Origin: Planctomycetota bacterium
GTDB taxonomy: Bacteria > Planctomycetota > Planctomycetia > Pirellulales > Pirellulaceae
Assembly (NCBI GenBank): GCA_027622275.1
Contig: JAQBZB010000011.1
Location: forward strand, 1 to 64,000
DNA length: 64,000 bases
Direction: 5' to 3'
The number at the start of each line of letters is the position of its first letter. Within the stretch, counting starts at the first letter, position 1. The position numbers and the translations under genes were made by a program. Of the stretch, positions 26,801 through 36,200 are shown piece after piece. The notes below the pieces were generated by a model, which did not search any database, was not told the origin of the DNA, and saw only the letters and a program-made list of their open reading frames with translations.

Positions 26801-28089
26801 TGCATTTGGGCGGACTTCTCCGCGGCCGCCCCGGCATTCTTATCAAGCGCGTAATCCAGTAACCCGGTTAATTCGGCGGCGAACCAATGGTAGCCAAGTG
26901 ATTCGTAATTGCTCAGCGCGTTCTCTATCGCCGTCGGCGTCAGCGGCCAATCGGCCTCCGGCTGAAGCCAACGCCAACAGTAACCGGCCACGAGATTGCA
27001 CAGCGGCGGCGTCTGCTCGAACCAGCCGCGGTAAAACAGCTCATGCCCAGCGGCTGGATTCGCCTGGAATTTCAGGGCGTGGGTGATCGTCCCGCCAAGA
27101 CCGCGATAGCTCGGCGGCCAGTCGCTTTCGATGCGGCGGAGCATCGCTTCGGCCTGCTGGCGGGCGTCGGGCGAGTTCTTTCGCAGCAGCAAAAAGAGAT
27201 GGAAGATCGCGGGCAGATACTTGATCGCCACGTTTCGTTTCCGAGTCTTGCGTCGGACTTGTTTCACCGCTTCGTCAAACTTCGACTCGGCTTCGTCCCA
27301 CTTGCCGCGCAGGAACGCGGCGCAGCCCTCGATCTCGGGATACTCGCCACTGGTTTGTGTTGCTAATGCTTTCAAGCCCGCCAGATCACCGCTGGCGGTG
27401 GTCACGTCGATGACGCGCGACAACAGTTCAGGTTCGAGCTTTGCTTGGCTGGCGCGAAACTGATCGAGTCCTAGCTGGATCGCCGGCGAGCAGTCGCCGG
27501 TCAGCAACGCGACTTGAAGAGCCTCGATCAGGTACTGCTGTTGCAGGATGGGATCGAGCTGCGTGAAGATCTCGACATCGAACGGAGTCAACACGCCCAA
27601 GGAGTCCTCGTCGCCGACAAACGTGAGGGTCATGTTTTTGGCGATCGACTTTAGCCCGTCCAAGTCACTGCGATAGAACGCGATGCGCAAGTCGCGTTGA
27701 AAGCGATACTGGTCGCGACCATAGAAGTAGCGATAGTAATCGCCGCGAGGTTTCGTTTCCTGGATCTTGGTGGCAAACAACTCGAACGTGCCCGAGCGAA
27801 TCGCCTCTTGCACGACGTAGTCCAGCAGCTGCCGCTGAATCGAAAGGCTGGCACCACCGCCTCGCACGAGCAGTCCGTCGTTGACCATCGACTCGATCTG
27901 GCCGCGCACTTCCTTGTAATCGAGCCTCTTGCCATCGTGGTCGCGCCACCCGACCTGCTGCGACAACGTGACCATATCGGTGCGATTGATGCCGTCATAA
28001 TTGACGGCGCACAGCTGCAGAAGATGCTTTGCTTCCGCGCTGAGCCGATTGTATTTATCAACCTGTTTCTGTTGGTTCCCGCCGCTCAT
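23896..28089 (-). CDS. Large SNF2/SWI2-family helicase-like ATPase
   Basis: 1397 residues from the ATG at 28089 (AAGGAG eight bases upstream; a GTG three codons earlier is too close to it). The C-terminal 450 residues hold the SNF2 motor: CLADDMGLGKTIQAIALLLH near residue 966, the DEAQ box (ILDEAQAIKN) near 1059, ILTGTPLENHLGELWNLYQF, VFSQFVDHLTILREAL, and motifs V-VI (ISLKAGGLGLNLTAAD, SDRAHRLGQTRPVTIYRF). The first 900 residues contain helical, TPR-like stretches and no domain I can name. PVC bacteria carry several such ATPases. They translocate on double-stranded DNA and can act in remodelling, repair or phage defence. It heads the tandem SNF2-AlbA_2-ParA run. Confidence 0.9.
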   Translation of the reverse strand: MSGGNQQKQVDKYNRLSAEAKHLLQLCAVNYDGINRTDMVTLSQQVGWRDHDGKRLDYKEVRGQIESMVNDGLLVRGGGASLSIQRQLLDYVVQEAIRSGTFELFATKIQETKPRGDYYRYFYGRDQYRFQRDLRIAFYRSDLDGLKSIAKNMTLTFVGDEDSLGVLTPFDVEIFTQLDPILQQQYLIEALQVALLTGDCSPAIQLGLDQFRASQAKLEPELLSRVIDVTTASGDLAGLKALATQTSGEYPEIEGCAAFLRGKWDEAESKFDEAVKQVRRKTRKRNVAIKYLPAIFHLFLLLRKNSPDARQQAEAMLRRIESDWPPSYRGLGGTITHALKFQANPAAGHELFYRGWFEQTPPLCNLVAGYCWRWLQPEADWPLTPTAIENALSNYESLGYHWFAAELTGLLDYALDKNAGAAAEKSAQMHGELKTVSAFGLIAPESAWERSLTALKQIADPGGDASAGVTSESSERLIWELTYRNNSDYFLLRPLVQKQKKRSGWTDGRAVSVQRLHASHNDAETFGYLTDQDRAICRCIEENISYAYYGRYRETDHSFNLGRAAQALVGHPCVFRAGNRTEPLEITRQDPQLIVTKEGKNAFKIKLEPRPGEEDLIVCEDGPRRVNFVCFSPKHRDVYKILGDKGLTIPASGREQVLATLQSVASLVTVHSEIGGGAVESGKSVESDPRPHVHLVPFQTGLRAEIYVRSFGSDGPFYRPGQGGENVFAEVAGEKMSTRRDLVKEKSLASHVIDTCLALREQRESDEPAAEFIFPTPMEALELALQLRPFVESEQIVLHWPKGKKFNVIQETDGSRFQMSIRRDKDWFAASGKLIVDDELTIDMMKLLELCEISTSRFIELSDGQYLALTDEFRRRISELNAFAEKRKNGLRFPRVRAAAIEDVIDGFHSKTDKEWKTYVQRLHESNSLVAEVPSTFQGELRDYQSEGYQWLCRLAHWGVGGCLADDMGLGKTIQAIALLLHRAADGPALIVAPTSVAFNWLNEIQRFAPTLNARIFGGGDRTAFFEALGPRDVVIASYGLLHSEAERFQAQPWHTAILDEAQAIKNLATKRSQAAMGLEADFRVILTGTPLENHLGELWNLYQFINPGLLGSHEAFQARFAIPIERDHDRAARWHLKKLIQPFILRRKKTEVLEELPSRTEITLQVELSKEEAAFYEALRKLAVEKLTKSDPNEDNSKSHLKILAEIMRLRRACCHPKLAAEGSVIASSKLALFCETLDELLDNRHKVLVFSQFVDHLTILREALDRKGVSYQYLDGSTPAQQRKQRVEAFQAGEGDVFLISLKAGGLGLNLTAADYVMHMDPWWNPAVEDQASDRAHRLGQTRPVTIYRFVTKGTIEEQIVDLHRTKRDLADSLLEGADMSGKLSADELLKLIRE

Positions 28090-28166
28090 CCTTCGCACTC
28101 CTTGACTCTTCCTGCTGTCTGGCGATTTTGATTGGACAGTGCCACTTTGGCGTCAATCGGCAAAAC

Positions 28167-28235
28167 TACAAGCACGCAGCGCAAGCGAGTGGGTCCGACC
28201 GCGAGTTACTCACTCGCTTGCGCTGCGTGCTTGTA
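28167..28235. repeat. Perfect 25-bp inverted repeat (hairpin)
   Basis: Arms 28167-28191 and 28211-28235 pair perfectly around a 19-base loop; the arms contain GCACGCAGCGCAAGCGAGTG and its complement. It lies 50 bases downstream of the DUF1501 stop at 28285 (minus strand) and before the SNF2 start. There is no T tract, so a REP-like element or RNA-stabilising hairpin is as likely as an intrinsic terminator. Confidence 0.85.
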
Positions 28236-28284
28236 TCGCCAACGAAAGTGACGCTCGCTAACCAAGATGACGCCTGCCCTTGAT

Positions 28285-29733
28285 TTACGCAAGTATCCCG
28301 TCAATGACCTCGCCCGCGACGTTCGTCAGCCGACGACGAATCCCATTGTGGTAGAACGTCAGCCGCTCGTGATCGATGCCCAACAGCCGCAGAACCGTCG
28401 CATGAAAATCGTTCCAGTGGACGCGATCTTCCACCGCTTTCATCCCGAACTCGTCAGTCGCTCCGTAGGCGAAGCCGTGTTTCAAACCAGCGCCGGCCAA
28501 CCACGCCGAGAAGCCATATTGGTTGTGATCGCGTCCTTCGCCAATGACGTCGCCAGCGGATTGTGTGAACGGCGTGCGGCCGAACTCGCTGGTAAACAGG
28601 ACGAGCGTATCGTCGAGCATGCCTCGTTGCCGCAGATCGCCGATCAGCCCGGCCAGCGGCTTGTCGATTCGCTTGGCTTCGCGCCCGTGATTCTCGATCA
28701 TGTTCTCATGACCGTCCCAGTTAATGCGCGGCGAGCCGAACGCTCCGCCGGAGAATAGCTGCACGAACCGCACGCCTCGCTCAAGTAAACGCCGGGCAAG
28801 CAGGCACCCGCGACCGAACTCGTCGGTCTCCGCCTCATCGAGTCCATACTGCTGGCGCGTCGCTGCCGTCTCTCCATCGAGGTTCGTCACCTCGGGCACC
28901 GCCAGCTGCATACGGGCAGCCAGTTCGTAGCTGCGGATGCGAGCGAGCAGCACATCGTCGCCGCGCTCTCGCCGATGCTCTTCGTTCAGCTTCGCCAGCA
29001 ACTCGCGGCTGGCTACTTCCGTCTCACGAGCAATCTCGCGATCGGGAAACAGATCGTTGATCGCTGGCCCCTTGCTGCGGATGATCACTCCCTGGTGCCG
29101 CGCCGATAGAAAGCCATTCGTCCAGTTGATCGTGCCGCCAGCCGGGAAGCCACGCGTGTCCGGGATCACCACATACGCCGGCAAGTCTTCCGTCTCGCTG
29201 CCCAGCCCGTACGACAGCCAGGCACCAAGAACAGGAAACCCGTTCAGGCGAAAGCCCGTGCTCTCTTGGAACGTAGCGGGCGTGTGGTTCGACGTCTCGG
29301 CGAACATCGAGCGGATGACCGTCAGCTCGTCCGCCCTTTCGGCGAGATGCGGAAACAGCTCGGAAACCCACAGACCGCTTCCCCCGCGTTGCTTGAACTC
29401 CCAATCGTTCTTGCGGAGCAAACCGACTTTGCCAAAGAAGACGTCGGGCCGCTCGTCGCCGCCCAGCGGCTTGCCGTGATACTTTTCGAGGGCCGGTTTG
29501 TAATCGAATGAATCGACCTGACTAACGCCGCCACAGGCAGTAATCTGAATTACCCTTTTGGCCTTCACCGGCAGATGCGGCGGCGGATCATCGGCATCGC
29601 TTTGCACGGCGGCCGCCGACGCACGATCTTCCTGTAGCAAGAGAGAAGCCAGCGCGGCACCACCAATGCCGCACTTGGCCCACTGGAACAGCTCGCGACG
29701 ATCAAGTTGCCGGTCGGGGTGCATTCGATTCAT
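28285..29733 (-). CDS. DUF1501 Tat-exported protein
   Basis: 482 residues from the ATG at 29733; ATGs at 29760, 29724 and further upstream are possible and no strong ribosome site decides. The N terminus has a Tat-like DRRELFQWAKCGIGGAALAS. The body matches DUF1501 (sulfatase/alkaline-phosphatase-like fold): VIQITACGGVSQVDSFDYKP, VIRSMFAETSNHTPATF, AYVVIPDTRG, RGVRFVQLFSGGAFGSPRIN, LFTSEFGRTPF, DHNQYGFSAWLAGAGLK and a C-terminal HWNDFHATVLRLLGID. Members normally sit directly beside a DUF1549/DUF1553 gene. Here the partner at 33254-36277 is on the same strand but 3.5 kb upstream, with three other genes between. Confidence 0.88.
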   Translation of the reverse strand: MNRMHPDRQLDRRELFQWAKCGIGGAALASLLLQEDRASAAAVQSDADDPPPHLPVKAKRVIQITACGGVSQVDSFDYKPALEKYHGKPLGGDERPDVFFGKVGLLRKNDWEFKQRGGSGLWVSELFPHLAERADELTVIRSMFAETSNHTPATFQESTGFRLNGFPVLGAWLSYGLGSETEDLPAYVVIPDTRGFPAGGTINWTNGFLSARHQGVIIRSKGPAINDLFPDREIARETEVASRELLAKLNEEHRRERGDDVLLARIRSYELAARMQLAVPEVTNLDGETAATRQQYGLDEAETDEFGRGCLLARRLLERGVRFVQLFSGGAFGSPRINWDGHENMIENHGREAKRIDKPLAGLIGDLRQRGMLDDTLVLFTSEFGRTPFTQSAGDVIGEGRDHNQYGFSAWLAGAGLKHGFAYGATDEFGMKAVEDRVHWNDFHATVLRLLGIDHERLTFYHNGIRRRLTNVAGEVIDGILA

Positions 29734-29855
29734 GGTAACGCTACTATTACTTGGCTTCATCCTCAACGTTTCGTCGATCCGATTCTCTGGATTGTAGCTA
29801 AACACAAGCAGAATACGAACTGCTCACTTTGGAAACCGCGTATCGATGATCTCCG

Positions 29856-29877
29856 GTAGTGGTGGCTTCCAGCCGCC
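29856..29877. repeat. Half copy of the hairpin core at 18094-18115
   Basis: These 22 bases are the exact reverse complement of 18094-18115. Only one arm is present. It lies nine bases upstream of the exonuclease ATG at 29887, between divergent genes, so unlike the complete copy it is not at a 3' end. Confidence 0.75.
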
Positions 29878-29886
29878 ACTAGACAA

Positions 29887-30645
29887 ATGAAACTAATCTC
29901 TTGGAACGTCAACGGCATCCGCGCTGCGATGGACAAGGGGTTTCGTGACTTTGTCGAAACAGACCAGCCCGATGTCCTCTGCCTGCAAGAAACCAAAGCG
30001 GAGCCGAGCCAGGTCGATTTGAGTTGGGCCGACCGGCTGGGCTATCACCAAGTTTGGAACTGTGCCGACAAGAAAGGTTACAGCGGGACTTCGATCTGGA
30101 GCAAAGTTGCACCCAAGAAGGAAGTGCTGGGCATCGGCATCGACGAACATGACCGGGAAGGCCGAGTGATCGCCGCGACGTTCGACGACTTTCATCTCGT
30201 CACGGTTTACACACCCAATTCGCAGCGCGAGTTAACTCGGCTCGACTACCGACTGCAGTGGGATGCCGCGTTTTTGGCATACGTCAAGAAGCTGAACCGT
30301 CGTAAGCCGGTAATCTTTTGCGGCGACGTCAATTGTGCCCACAAAGAGATCGATCTCGCGAATCCCAAGTCGAATCGGCGGAACGCTGGATTCACCGCCG
30401 AAGAGCGCGCGGGTTTGGACAAAGTTGTCGACGCTGGCTTCGTCGATTCGTTTCGCCAGTTCGAAGCCGGACCTGGGAACTACAGCTGGTGGACCTATCG
30501 CAGCGACGCGCGGCAGCGGAACATCGGGTGGCGACTCGATTACTTTTGGGTCGCAGAAAAGTTCCGTGATCGAATCGCCGGAGCGCGGATCCGCAGCGAC
30601 ATCTTCGGCTCCGATCATTGCCCGGTAGAGCTGACGATTTCGTAG
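29887..30645 (+). CDS. xthA: Exodeoxyribonuclease III (AP endonuclease)
   Basis: 252 residues, the usual length for bacterial exonuclease III. Catalytic motifs are intact: [14 protein letters not shown] (Asn), LCLQETKA (metal-binding Glu), [19 protein letters not shown] (Asp/Asn), [19 protein letters not shown], and GSDHCPVEL (Asp-His). It cleaves at abasic sites and removes 3' blocking groups in base excision repair. It stands alone, divergent from the DUF1501 gene, and interrupts the usual DUF1501/DUF1553 pairing. Confidence 0.93.
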   Translation: MKLISWNVNGIRAAMDKGFRDFVETDQPDVLCLQETKAEPSQVDLSWADRLGYHQVWNCADKKGYSGTSIWSKVAPKKEVLGIGIDEHDREGRVIAATFDDFHLVTVYTPNSQRELTRLDYRLQWDAAFLAYVKKLNRRKPVIFCGDVNCAHKEIDLANPKSNRRNAGFTAEERAGLDKVVDAGFVDSFRQFEAGPGNYSWWTYRSDARQRNIGWRLDYFWVAEKFRDRIAGARIRSDIFGSDHCPVELTIS

Positions 30646-31345
30646 GTTGACGCCCACGGCTTTTGATCCTTCAGGATTTCGAAATCCGCGAGCTGGCGAT
30701 TTCGAGCCGTCCTTCTCTCCGCTGCTTGGAATGTGAGCAGAACGGAGCATGTTCTCTCGCTGTGCTAGACAAGCACCACGATCCAACGCGGAACGACAGC
30801 AGCGGACGCTGCCCGCTAGGCGAAGCCATCTCAAACCACTTGCCATATCACATTCCTCTCCGCTGGCGTCACATCGGCGATGACCGAACAGTTTCGAGCG
30901 AGTCCGGTTCGGACAGCCACTCAGGAATCGCTCAACTTGATGGAGAAAAGGTACGCCCTGCCAATGCTCGCCCCTATCTCCGCGATGTGACGAAGGTAGC
31001 CGAAGCCCGACACACGCTCGCAGAGGCGAATGAGTCGATACAAGCGGTGGGTAGTGAACGAAGAAGTTTGGCTGTCTTATAAAAGACGCTGAACAAAGCA
31101 TTTCTCGACCCAGCGTGCAAATGCCCCTGATTTTGCCATCAAATGAGGAGCCTTGAACTTTGCGCCAAGCGGTGCCAGAGTCGTTAGAACTCTGATTCCA
31201 GTGCTAACCAAAAGTACCGCGATTGCCGTTGCGTCGAGTTGCAAAAGCCGTTTCAATATATCGCTTTACGCTAACTGGAGGTTGACTCCCAGAGGGGAAT
31301 ATGTACGTTTGTATATATAGTCCGTTATGAAAATGGGGTGGCGAC
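30646..31345. other. 700-base interval without a convincing gene
   Basis: Frames are open on both strands for more than 100 codons in the first part, but neither translation resembles a known protein or has a believable start. The last 90 bases are AT-rich (near TATATATAG, 31310-31320) and probably carry the promoter of the TcmP gene at 31346, but no well-spaced -35/-10 pair is clear. Confidence 0.5.
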
Positions 31346-32459
31346 ATGGCGAAGAAGAAAGGCGAAAGGTTTTTTGACGAGTCGAAGGACCAGTCCGAAG
31401 TAAAAACGGCAATTGTTTCAAAGTACTTAGACGTGGGCCAACGTAGTCAAAGGTGCTGCGAAAGCTCGCGGAGACAACATCGCCTACATCGATCTGTTTG
31501 CCGGTCCGGGCCGATACAACGACGGGACAAGATCCACTCCGTTGTTGGTGTTGGAGCAGGCTATCGATGATCCAGACATGCGTCAGATGCTCGTAACTGT
31601 TTTCAATGATGCCGATAGCGGACATATCAGCAGCCTTCAAGATGCGATTGACGAACTGCCTGGCATTGAGAAGCTCAGGCACAAACCGATCGTCCAGAAT
31701 AATGAAGTTGGCGAAGAAATAGTCAAAAGCTTCGAAGAAATGAATCTGGTCCCGACGTTCTTCTTCGTCGACCCCTGGGGATACAAGGGACTTTCGCTTC
31801 GCCTCATCAACTCCGTACTCAAGGACTGGGGATGCGATTGCATCTTCTTCTTCAACTACAACCGAATCAACATGGGATTGGGAAACAAGTTCGTAAAAGA
31901 ACACATGGACGCTTTGTTCGGAGTCGAGCGAGCGGACAAATTGAGAGAGGAGTTGGCAAGTTTGTCACCAAACGATCGGGAACTTGGGATCGTTGAAGCG
32001 ATTGGTGAAGCCCTTCAAGAGATGGGTGGGAAATTCGTACTTCCATTCCGATTCTGTCGACCCAAAGGAGAACGAACTAGCCATCATTTGATCTTTGTAA
32101 GTAAGCACATCCGTGGCTACAACATCATGAAAGACATCATGGCGAGGGAAAGTTCTGGAGCGGAGCAAGGCGTTCCAACTTTTGAGTACAACCCGGTGTT
32201 TCGAAAGCAGGGACTCTTGTTTGAATTCGCACGGCCCCTGGAAGAGCTTAGCAAGATGCTGCGCGATGAGTTTACTGGCAAGACCATGACCATGAACGAG
32301 ATCTTCGAGGCACATCACGTGGGAAGACGATTCATATCGAAAAACTACAAGGAGGTGTTGAAGAAGCTCGAAGAAGAAGACGAGATTCGCGTCGACCCGC
32401 CAGCCGAAGAGCGGAGAAAAAACACATTTGCAGATCACGTCAAAGTGACGTTTGCATAA
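31346..32459 (+). pseudogene. tcmP: Three-Cys-motif partner protein TcmP, broken by one frameshift
   Basis: The gene reads as a full TcmP of about 370 residues when two frames are joined. Frame one begins at the ATG 31346 (MAKKKGERFFDESKDQSEVK, then TAIVSKYLD). Just after 31432 the family sequence continues in the next frame (WANVVKGAAKARGDNIAYID, LFAGPGRYNDGTRSTPLLVL), then through VPTFFFVDPWGYKGLSLRLI to the stop at 32459. Relatives have one residue between the D and W, so loss of two bases near 31433 (or an inserted base) explains the shift. A downstream start at 31542 would give only the C-terminal 305 residues without the methyltransferase-like LFAGPG loop. The partner DUF5131 gene follows 12 bases later and is intact. 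Confidence 0.85.
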
Positions 32460-32471
32460 GGAGGAAAGGTG

Positions 32472-33197
32472 ATGTCGAAATCCAGTATCGAGTGGACGGA
32501 GTCGACTTGGAATCCTCTTACAGGATGTACAAAAATTAGTCCGGGCTGCAAGCACTGTTATGCAGAGCGGATGGCGGCCCGCTTGAAGGCGATGGGGAAC
32601 GCGAACTATACGAACGGTTTTGAGCTGACGTTGCAGCCGCATATGCTGGAGAAGCCCCTTGAATGGAAGAAGCCGCAGGTCATTTTCGTGAATTCGATGA
32701 GCGATCTTTTCCACAAGGACGTGCCTGTCGAGTATATCTTAGCTGTTTTCGATGTGATGCGTCGAGCATATTGGCATCGCTTCCAGGTGCTGACGAAACG
32801 GGCTGACATACTTGAGCAACTCAGTCCGTTGATTGACTGGCCTGAAAACGTCTGGATGGGCGTGAGTGTTGAGAATCAACACTACACGTTCCGCGTCGAT
32901 CACCTCCGCAGAACGGGTGCGTTCATCAAGTTCCTTTCACTAGAACCACTCATCGGACCAATTGAGGATATAGACCTCACCGGGATCGATTGGGCAATAA
33001 TTGGTGGCGAATCGGGTCCAGGCTCCCGGCCGATGAAGAAGGAATGGGTGCTAACCCTGAGGGATCAATGCGTTCGCGAAAAGGTCCCGTTCTTCTTCAA
33101 GCAATGGGGCGGTGTGAATAAGAAGAAAACGGGACGAGAGCTGGACGGTCGGACTTGGGATGAGATGCCAACCGTTGATCAGGCAATGCCATTCTAA
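32472..33197 (+). CDS. Phage Gp37/Gp68-family (DUF5131) three-Cys-motif protein
   Basis: 241 residues from the ATG at 32472 (AAGGAGG upstream; a GTG one codon earlier is less likely). The family signature is intact: [20 protein letters not shown], then [11 protein letters not shown], giving the C-x6-C-x2-C cluster for which its partner TcmP is named. Other typical pieces are [56 protein letters not shown] and [10 protein letters not shown]. The three cysteines and TIM-barrel-like pattern suggest a radical-SAM-related iron-sulfur protein. The pair occurs in phages and mobile islands; its function is not settled. Confidence 0.9.
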   Translation: MSKSSIEWTESTWNPLTGCTKISPGCKHCYAERMAARLKAMGNANYTNGFELTLQPHMLEKPLEWKKPQVIFVNSMSDLFHKDVPVEYILAVFDVMRRAYWHRFQVLTKRADILEQLSPLIDWPENVWMGVSVENQHYTFRVDHLRRTGAFIKFLSLEPLIGPIEDIDLTGIDWAIIGGESGPGSRPMKKEWVLTLRDQCVREKVPFFFKQWGGVNKKKTGRELDGRTWDEMPTVDQAMPF

Positions 33198-33253
33198 AAG
33201 GCATCTTTTCGCGGGCACCGTGAGCTTGTATTTGAATGGCAGATTCCGCTGCT

Positions 33254-36200
33254 CTAGTCGACATAGAGGAATTCGTTGCTGTTGAAGATCACGCGGCAAA
33301 ACGCGGCCAGTCCGTGCTGCTGGATGAAGGCTTCGGTCGTGCGAAGCTCGTCGTCGCTCGGCGATCGCCCGAAGGCGAGTCGATAGGCTTCGCGCGATTG
33401 TGGCTTCACGTTTGCTTTGGTCGAGGCTTTGATGTGGACAGCGAACTGATCCGCCATCCGCAGCACAAACGAATTGTTCAGCATCGATAAGGCTTGCAGC
33501 GGTGTTGTCGTGACGGCTCGCTTGGGTGCCTGGGCGGAAGGGTCGGGGCAATCGAAGACGTCCAGAAATTGACTCCGCCCCGAGCGCACCCAGGTGCGGT
33601 AGAGACTCCGGCGATTGAACGTCGCGCCGACGGGATCGAGCATCTCGTAAAACTGCGAATTGAAAACGAACGTGCGAAAGTCGTAATAGCCAGGGCCGTG
33701 CATCGTCGGATTCAACTCGCCGGAGATGGCGAGAATCGTATCGCGAATCGTTTCGGCCTCCAGCCGCTGCGGCGTCTTCCGCCACAAGAAGCGATTGCCC
33801 GCGTCGATGCTCGCTTGCTCGGCATCGTAACGCGACGACTGGCGATATGTTGCTGATGTGACGATCAGTCGATGGATCGACTTCATGCTCCAACCGCTCT
33901 CGATCAGTTCATAAGCCAGATAATCGACTAGTTCAGGATGCGTTGGCCGACCGCCGTTAAAGCCCAGGTCGTTCGGTGTGTCGACCAAGCCGACGCCGAA
34001 ATGATAATGCCACAGACGATTGACGAAGACGCGTGCGAAGAGCGGATTGTTCCGGTCCGTAATCCAAGCGGCGAGCTTCTTGCGCCGATCGGCGTCCGGT
34101 GCGTCGGCCGACAACGCGAAGTCCGCATCAACGCCTACCAACGATGCGACGCCGCCTGCCGCAACGACCTCGCCTAGTTGCGCGGGATTGCCGCGCAGCA
34201 GCAGGTGCGACGTCTCGGGCGCTCGTGGCTCCACGGCGTAAACGGTCGACTCGTTGTAGCGAGCTTGTTGCGATTGGAGCTGCTCGCGTTCGAACTGCAG
34301 TTGCGAACGCTCAAGCTGCTGCTCGCTCGACAGACTCGCAACAATCTCGGATTCGGGAATGTAGTCGCTCGTCGTGCCCGCCGACGCCGCCACCTCGGCA
34401 GGCGAGAGTGCTCGATCGTACAATCTCGCCCGATCGATCGTACCCGTTAAGAAACGATTGCCGCCGGGCGGACTGTGACGAAGTCCGAAGATGACCTGCG
34501 ACTCGCCCGCTTTGAACATCGCCGGGCCGTTGCTTTGATACGGCTTGCCATAGACTTGGCCGTTGCGGTAACCGGTGATCGTGCCGTCCTTGTCATAGAC
34601 GATTGCGACGTGAACCGGCTTGCTCGCGGCTTCGTTTTCTTCGTGCCCCGAGAAACTCTGCGTCCTGACGAATCCGTTGCTTCCCGCCATCCAGCGACGC
34701 GGCTCGCGTTCGCCAAAGACAATTGCATCGAAGACATTGCCGCTGGTTTGCTGGAGACTGATCGCGCCGCCGCCAGCCTGATCAAGATTCGGCACGAGCA
34801 CCCAGGCTTCCAGCGTCTTCTCGGTGATCTCTCGATCGAGAGGCCGAGTCGCAACGAAGGACGAGCCATCGAGAACAAGTCCGCCGTTGTCGATCCGCGC
34901 CGCTCCTGAAGCCTCGGCGTGCAAGGTGCCGAGGCTGTCTTTGAAATCCGACTCAAAGTCCCACGCCGCGATTGGCTGGGGTGGCGGCGTCGATTCGATC
35001 GTTGCCTTTCGCTGGGCGAGCAAGCGCTGCCGCGCCGGATCTTCGATCGCCGCGAGTCGGCTTTCGATGCCTCGCACGCGTGCCGCGATGTATTTCATCG
35101 CAGCGATTGCCGACGCCGCGACCTGATCGTCGACCGCTGCGGGTTGCCCGTGCCGAACGCCGGCGAGTGCCGCAGTCAGCTGGTAGTACTCTTTCTGTGT
35201 GACCGGATCGAACTTGTGATCGTGACAGCGGGCGCAGTTGATCGTCAGTCCAAGAAAGGATTGACCGACAACGCTGACATAGTCCTCCAGCTCGTCTTGC
35301 CGCACGACGGCTTTCATTGCGGCGCTTTGCTGGCTTTGGCCGACTTCGTCGTACGCTCCGGCCACGAGGAAGCCGGTCGCGATGCGAGCCGCTGGGTTGT
35401 CGGGAGCAAGCACATCGCCGGCCAGCTGCTGACGCGCAAACTCGTCGTAGGGCAAGTCGCTGTTGAAGGCGTCGATCAACCAATCGCGATAACGCCACGA
35501 GTTGGTGCGCAGCTTGTCCCGCTCAAAGCCTTGGCTTTCGCCGAAGCGAGCGACATCCAGCCAATGCCGCGTCCACCGCTCGCCATAAGCGGGCGAAGCA
35601 AGCAAGCGATCGACCAGCCGCTCGTAAGCATCGGGCGACTCATCGCTCACGAAGGCCGTGACTTCATCGGCCATCGGCGGCAGCCCCAGCAAGTCGAACG
35701 AAACTCGGCGAATCAACGTGCGACGATCCGCTTGCGGCGAACCGCGAAGTCCCATCTCTTGTCGCTGCGCGGTGACGAACGGATCGATCGCGTTCTGCTG
35801 GCCGTCGGACGACACAGCATCCGCCCCAATCGGGAGCGGTGTTCCCGCGATCACTTGCAGCGCCCACCAATCGTATCCGGCGCGATGATCACTGGTATAG
35901 CGAAACGGATCGATCGGATCGGCACCCCACACCGCGCCGGCTTCGATCCACTCGCGCAGCGCGGTCTTCTCCTTGGCGGAGAGAGGGCGCTTCGGCGGCA
36001 TCTCGTCGGCGACGACTCGCTCCAGCAGCAAGCTCCCTGCGGCGTCGCCCGGCGCGAGTGCGGGTCCGCTCTCGCCGCCCTTGAGCGCGGAATCGCGATG
36101 CGCGAGGTCGAGTCCACCTTTCGGCTTCGGACCGCTGTGACACTCGAAGCACCGGCTGACCAACAGCGGCGCGATGGTGCGATCAAAACGCTCGCTCGCT

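Noticed and set aside
30232-31101. 289-codon minus-strand frame across the end of xthA and the following gap.
   Set aside because: About half is antisense to the exonuclease gene, and the rest resembles no protein and has no ribosome site.
31270-31320. Promoter with TTGACT and TATATA before the TcmP gene.
   Set aside because: The spacing between the two boxes is about 24 bases, too long for a sigma-70 promoter.
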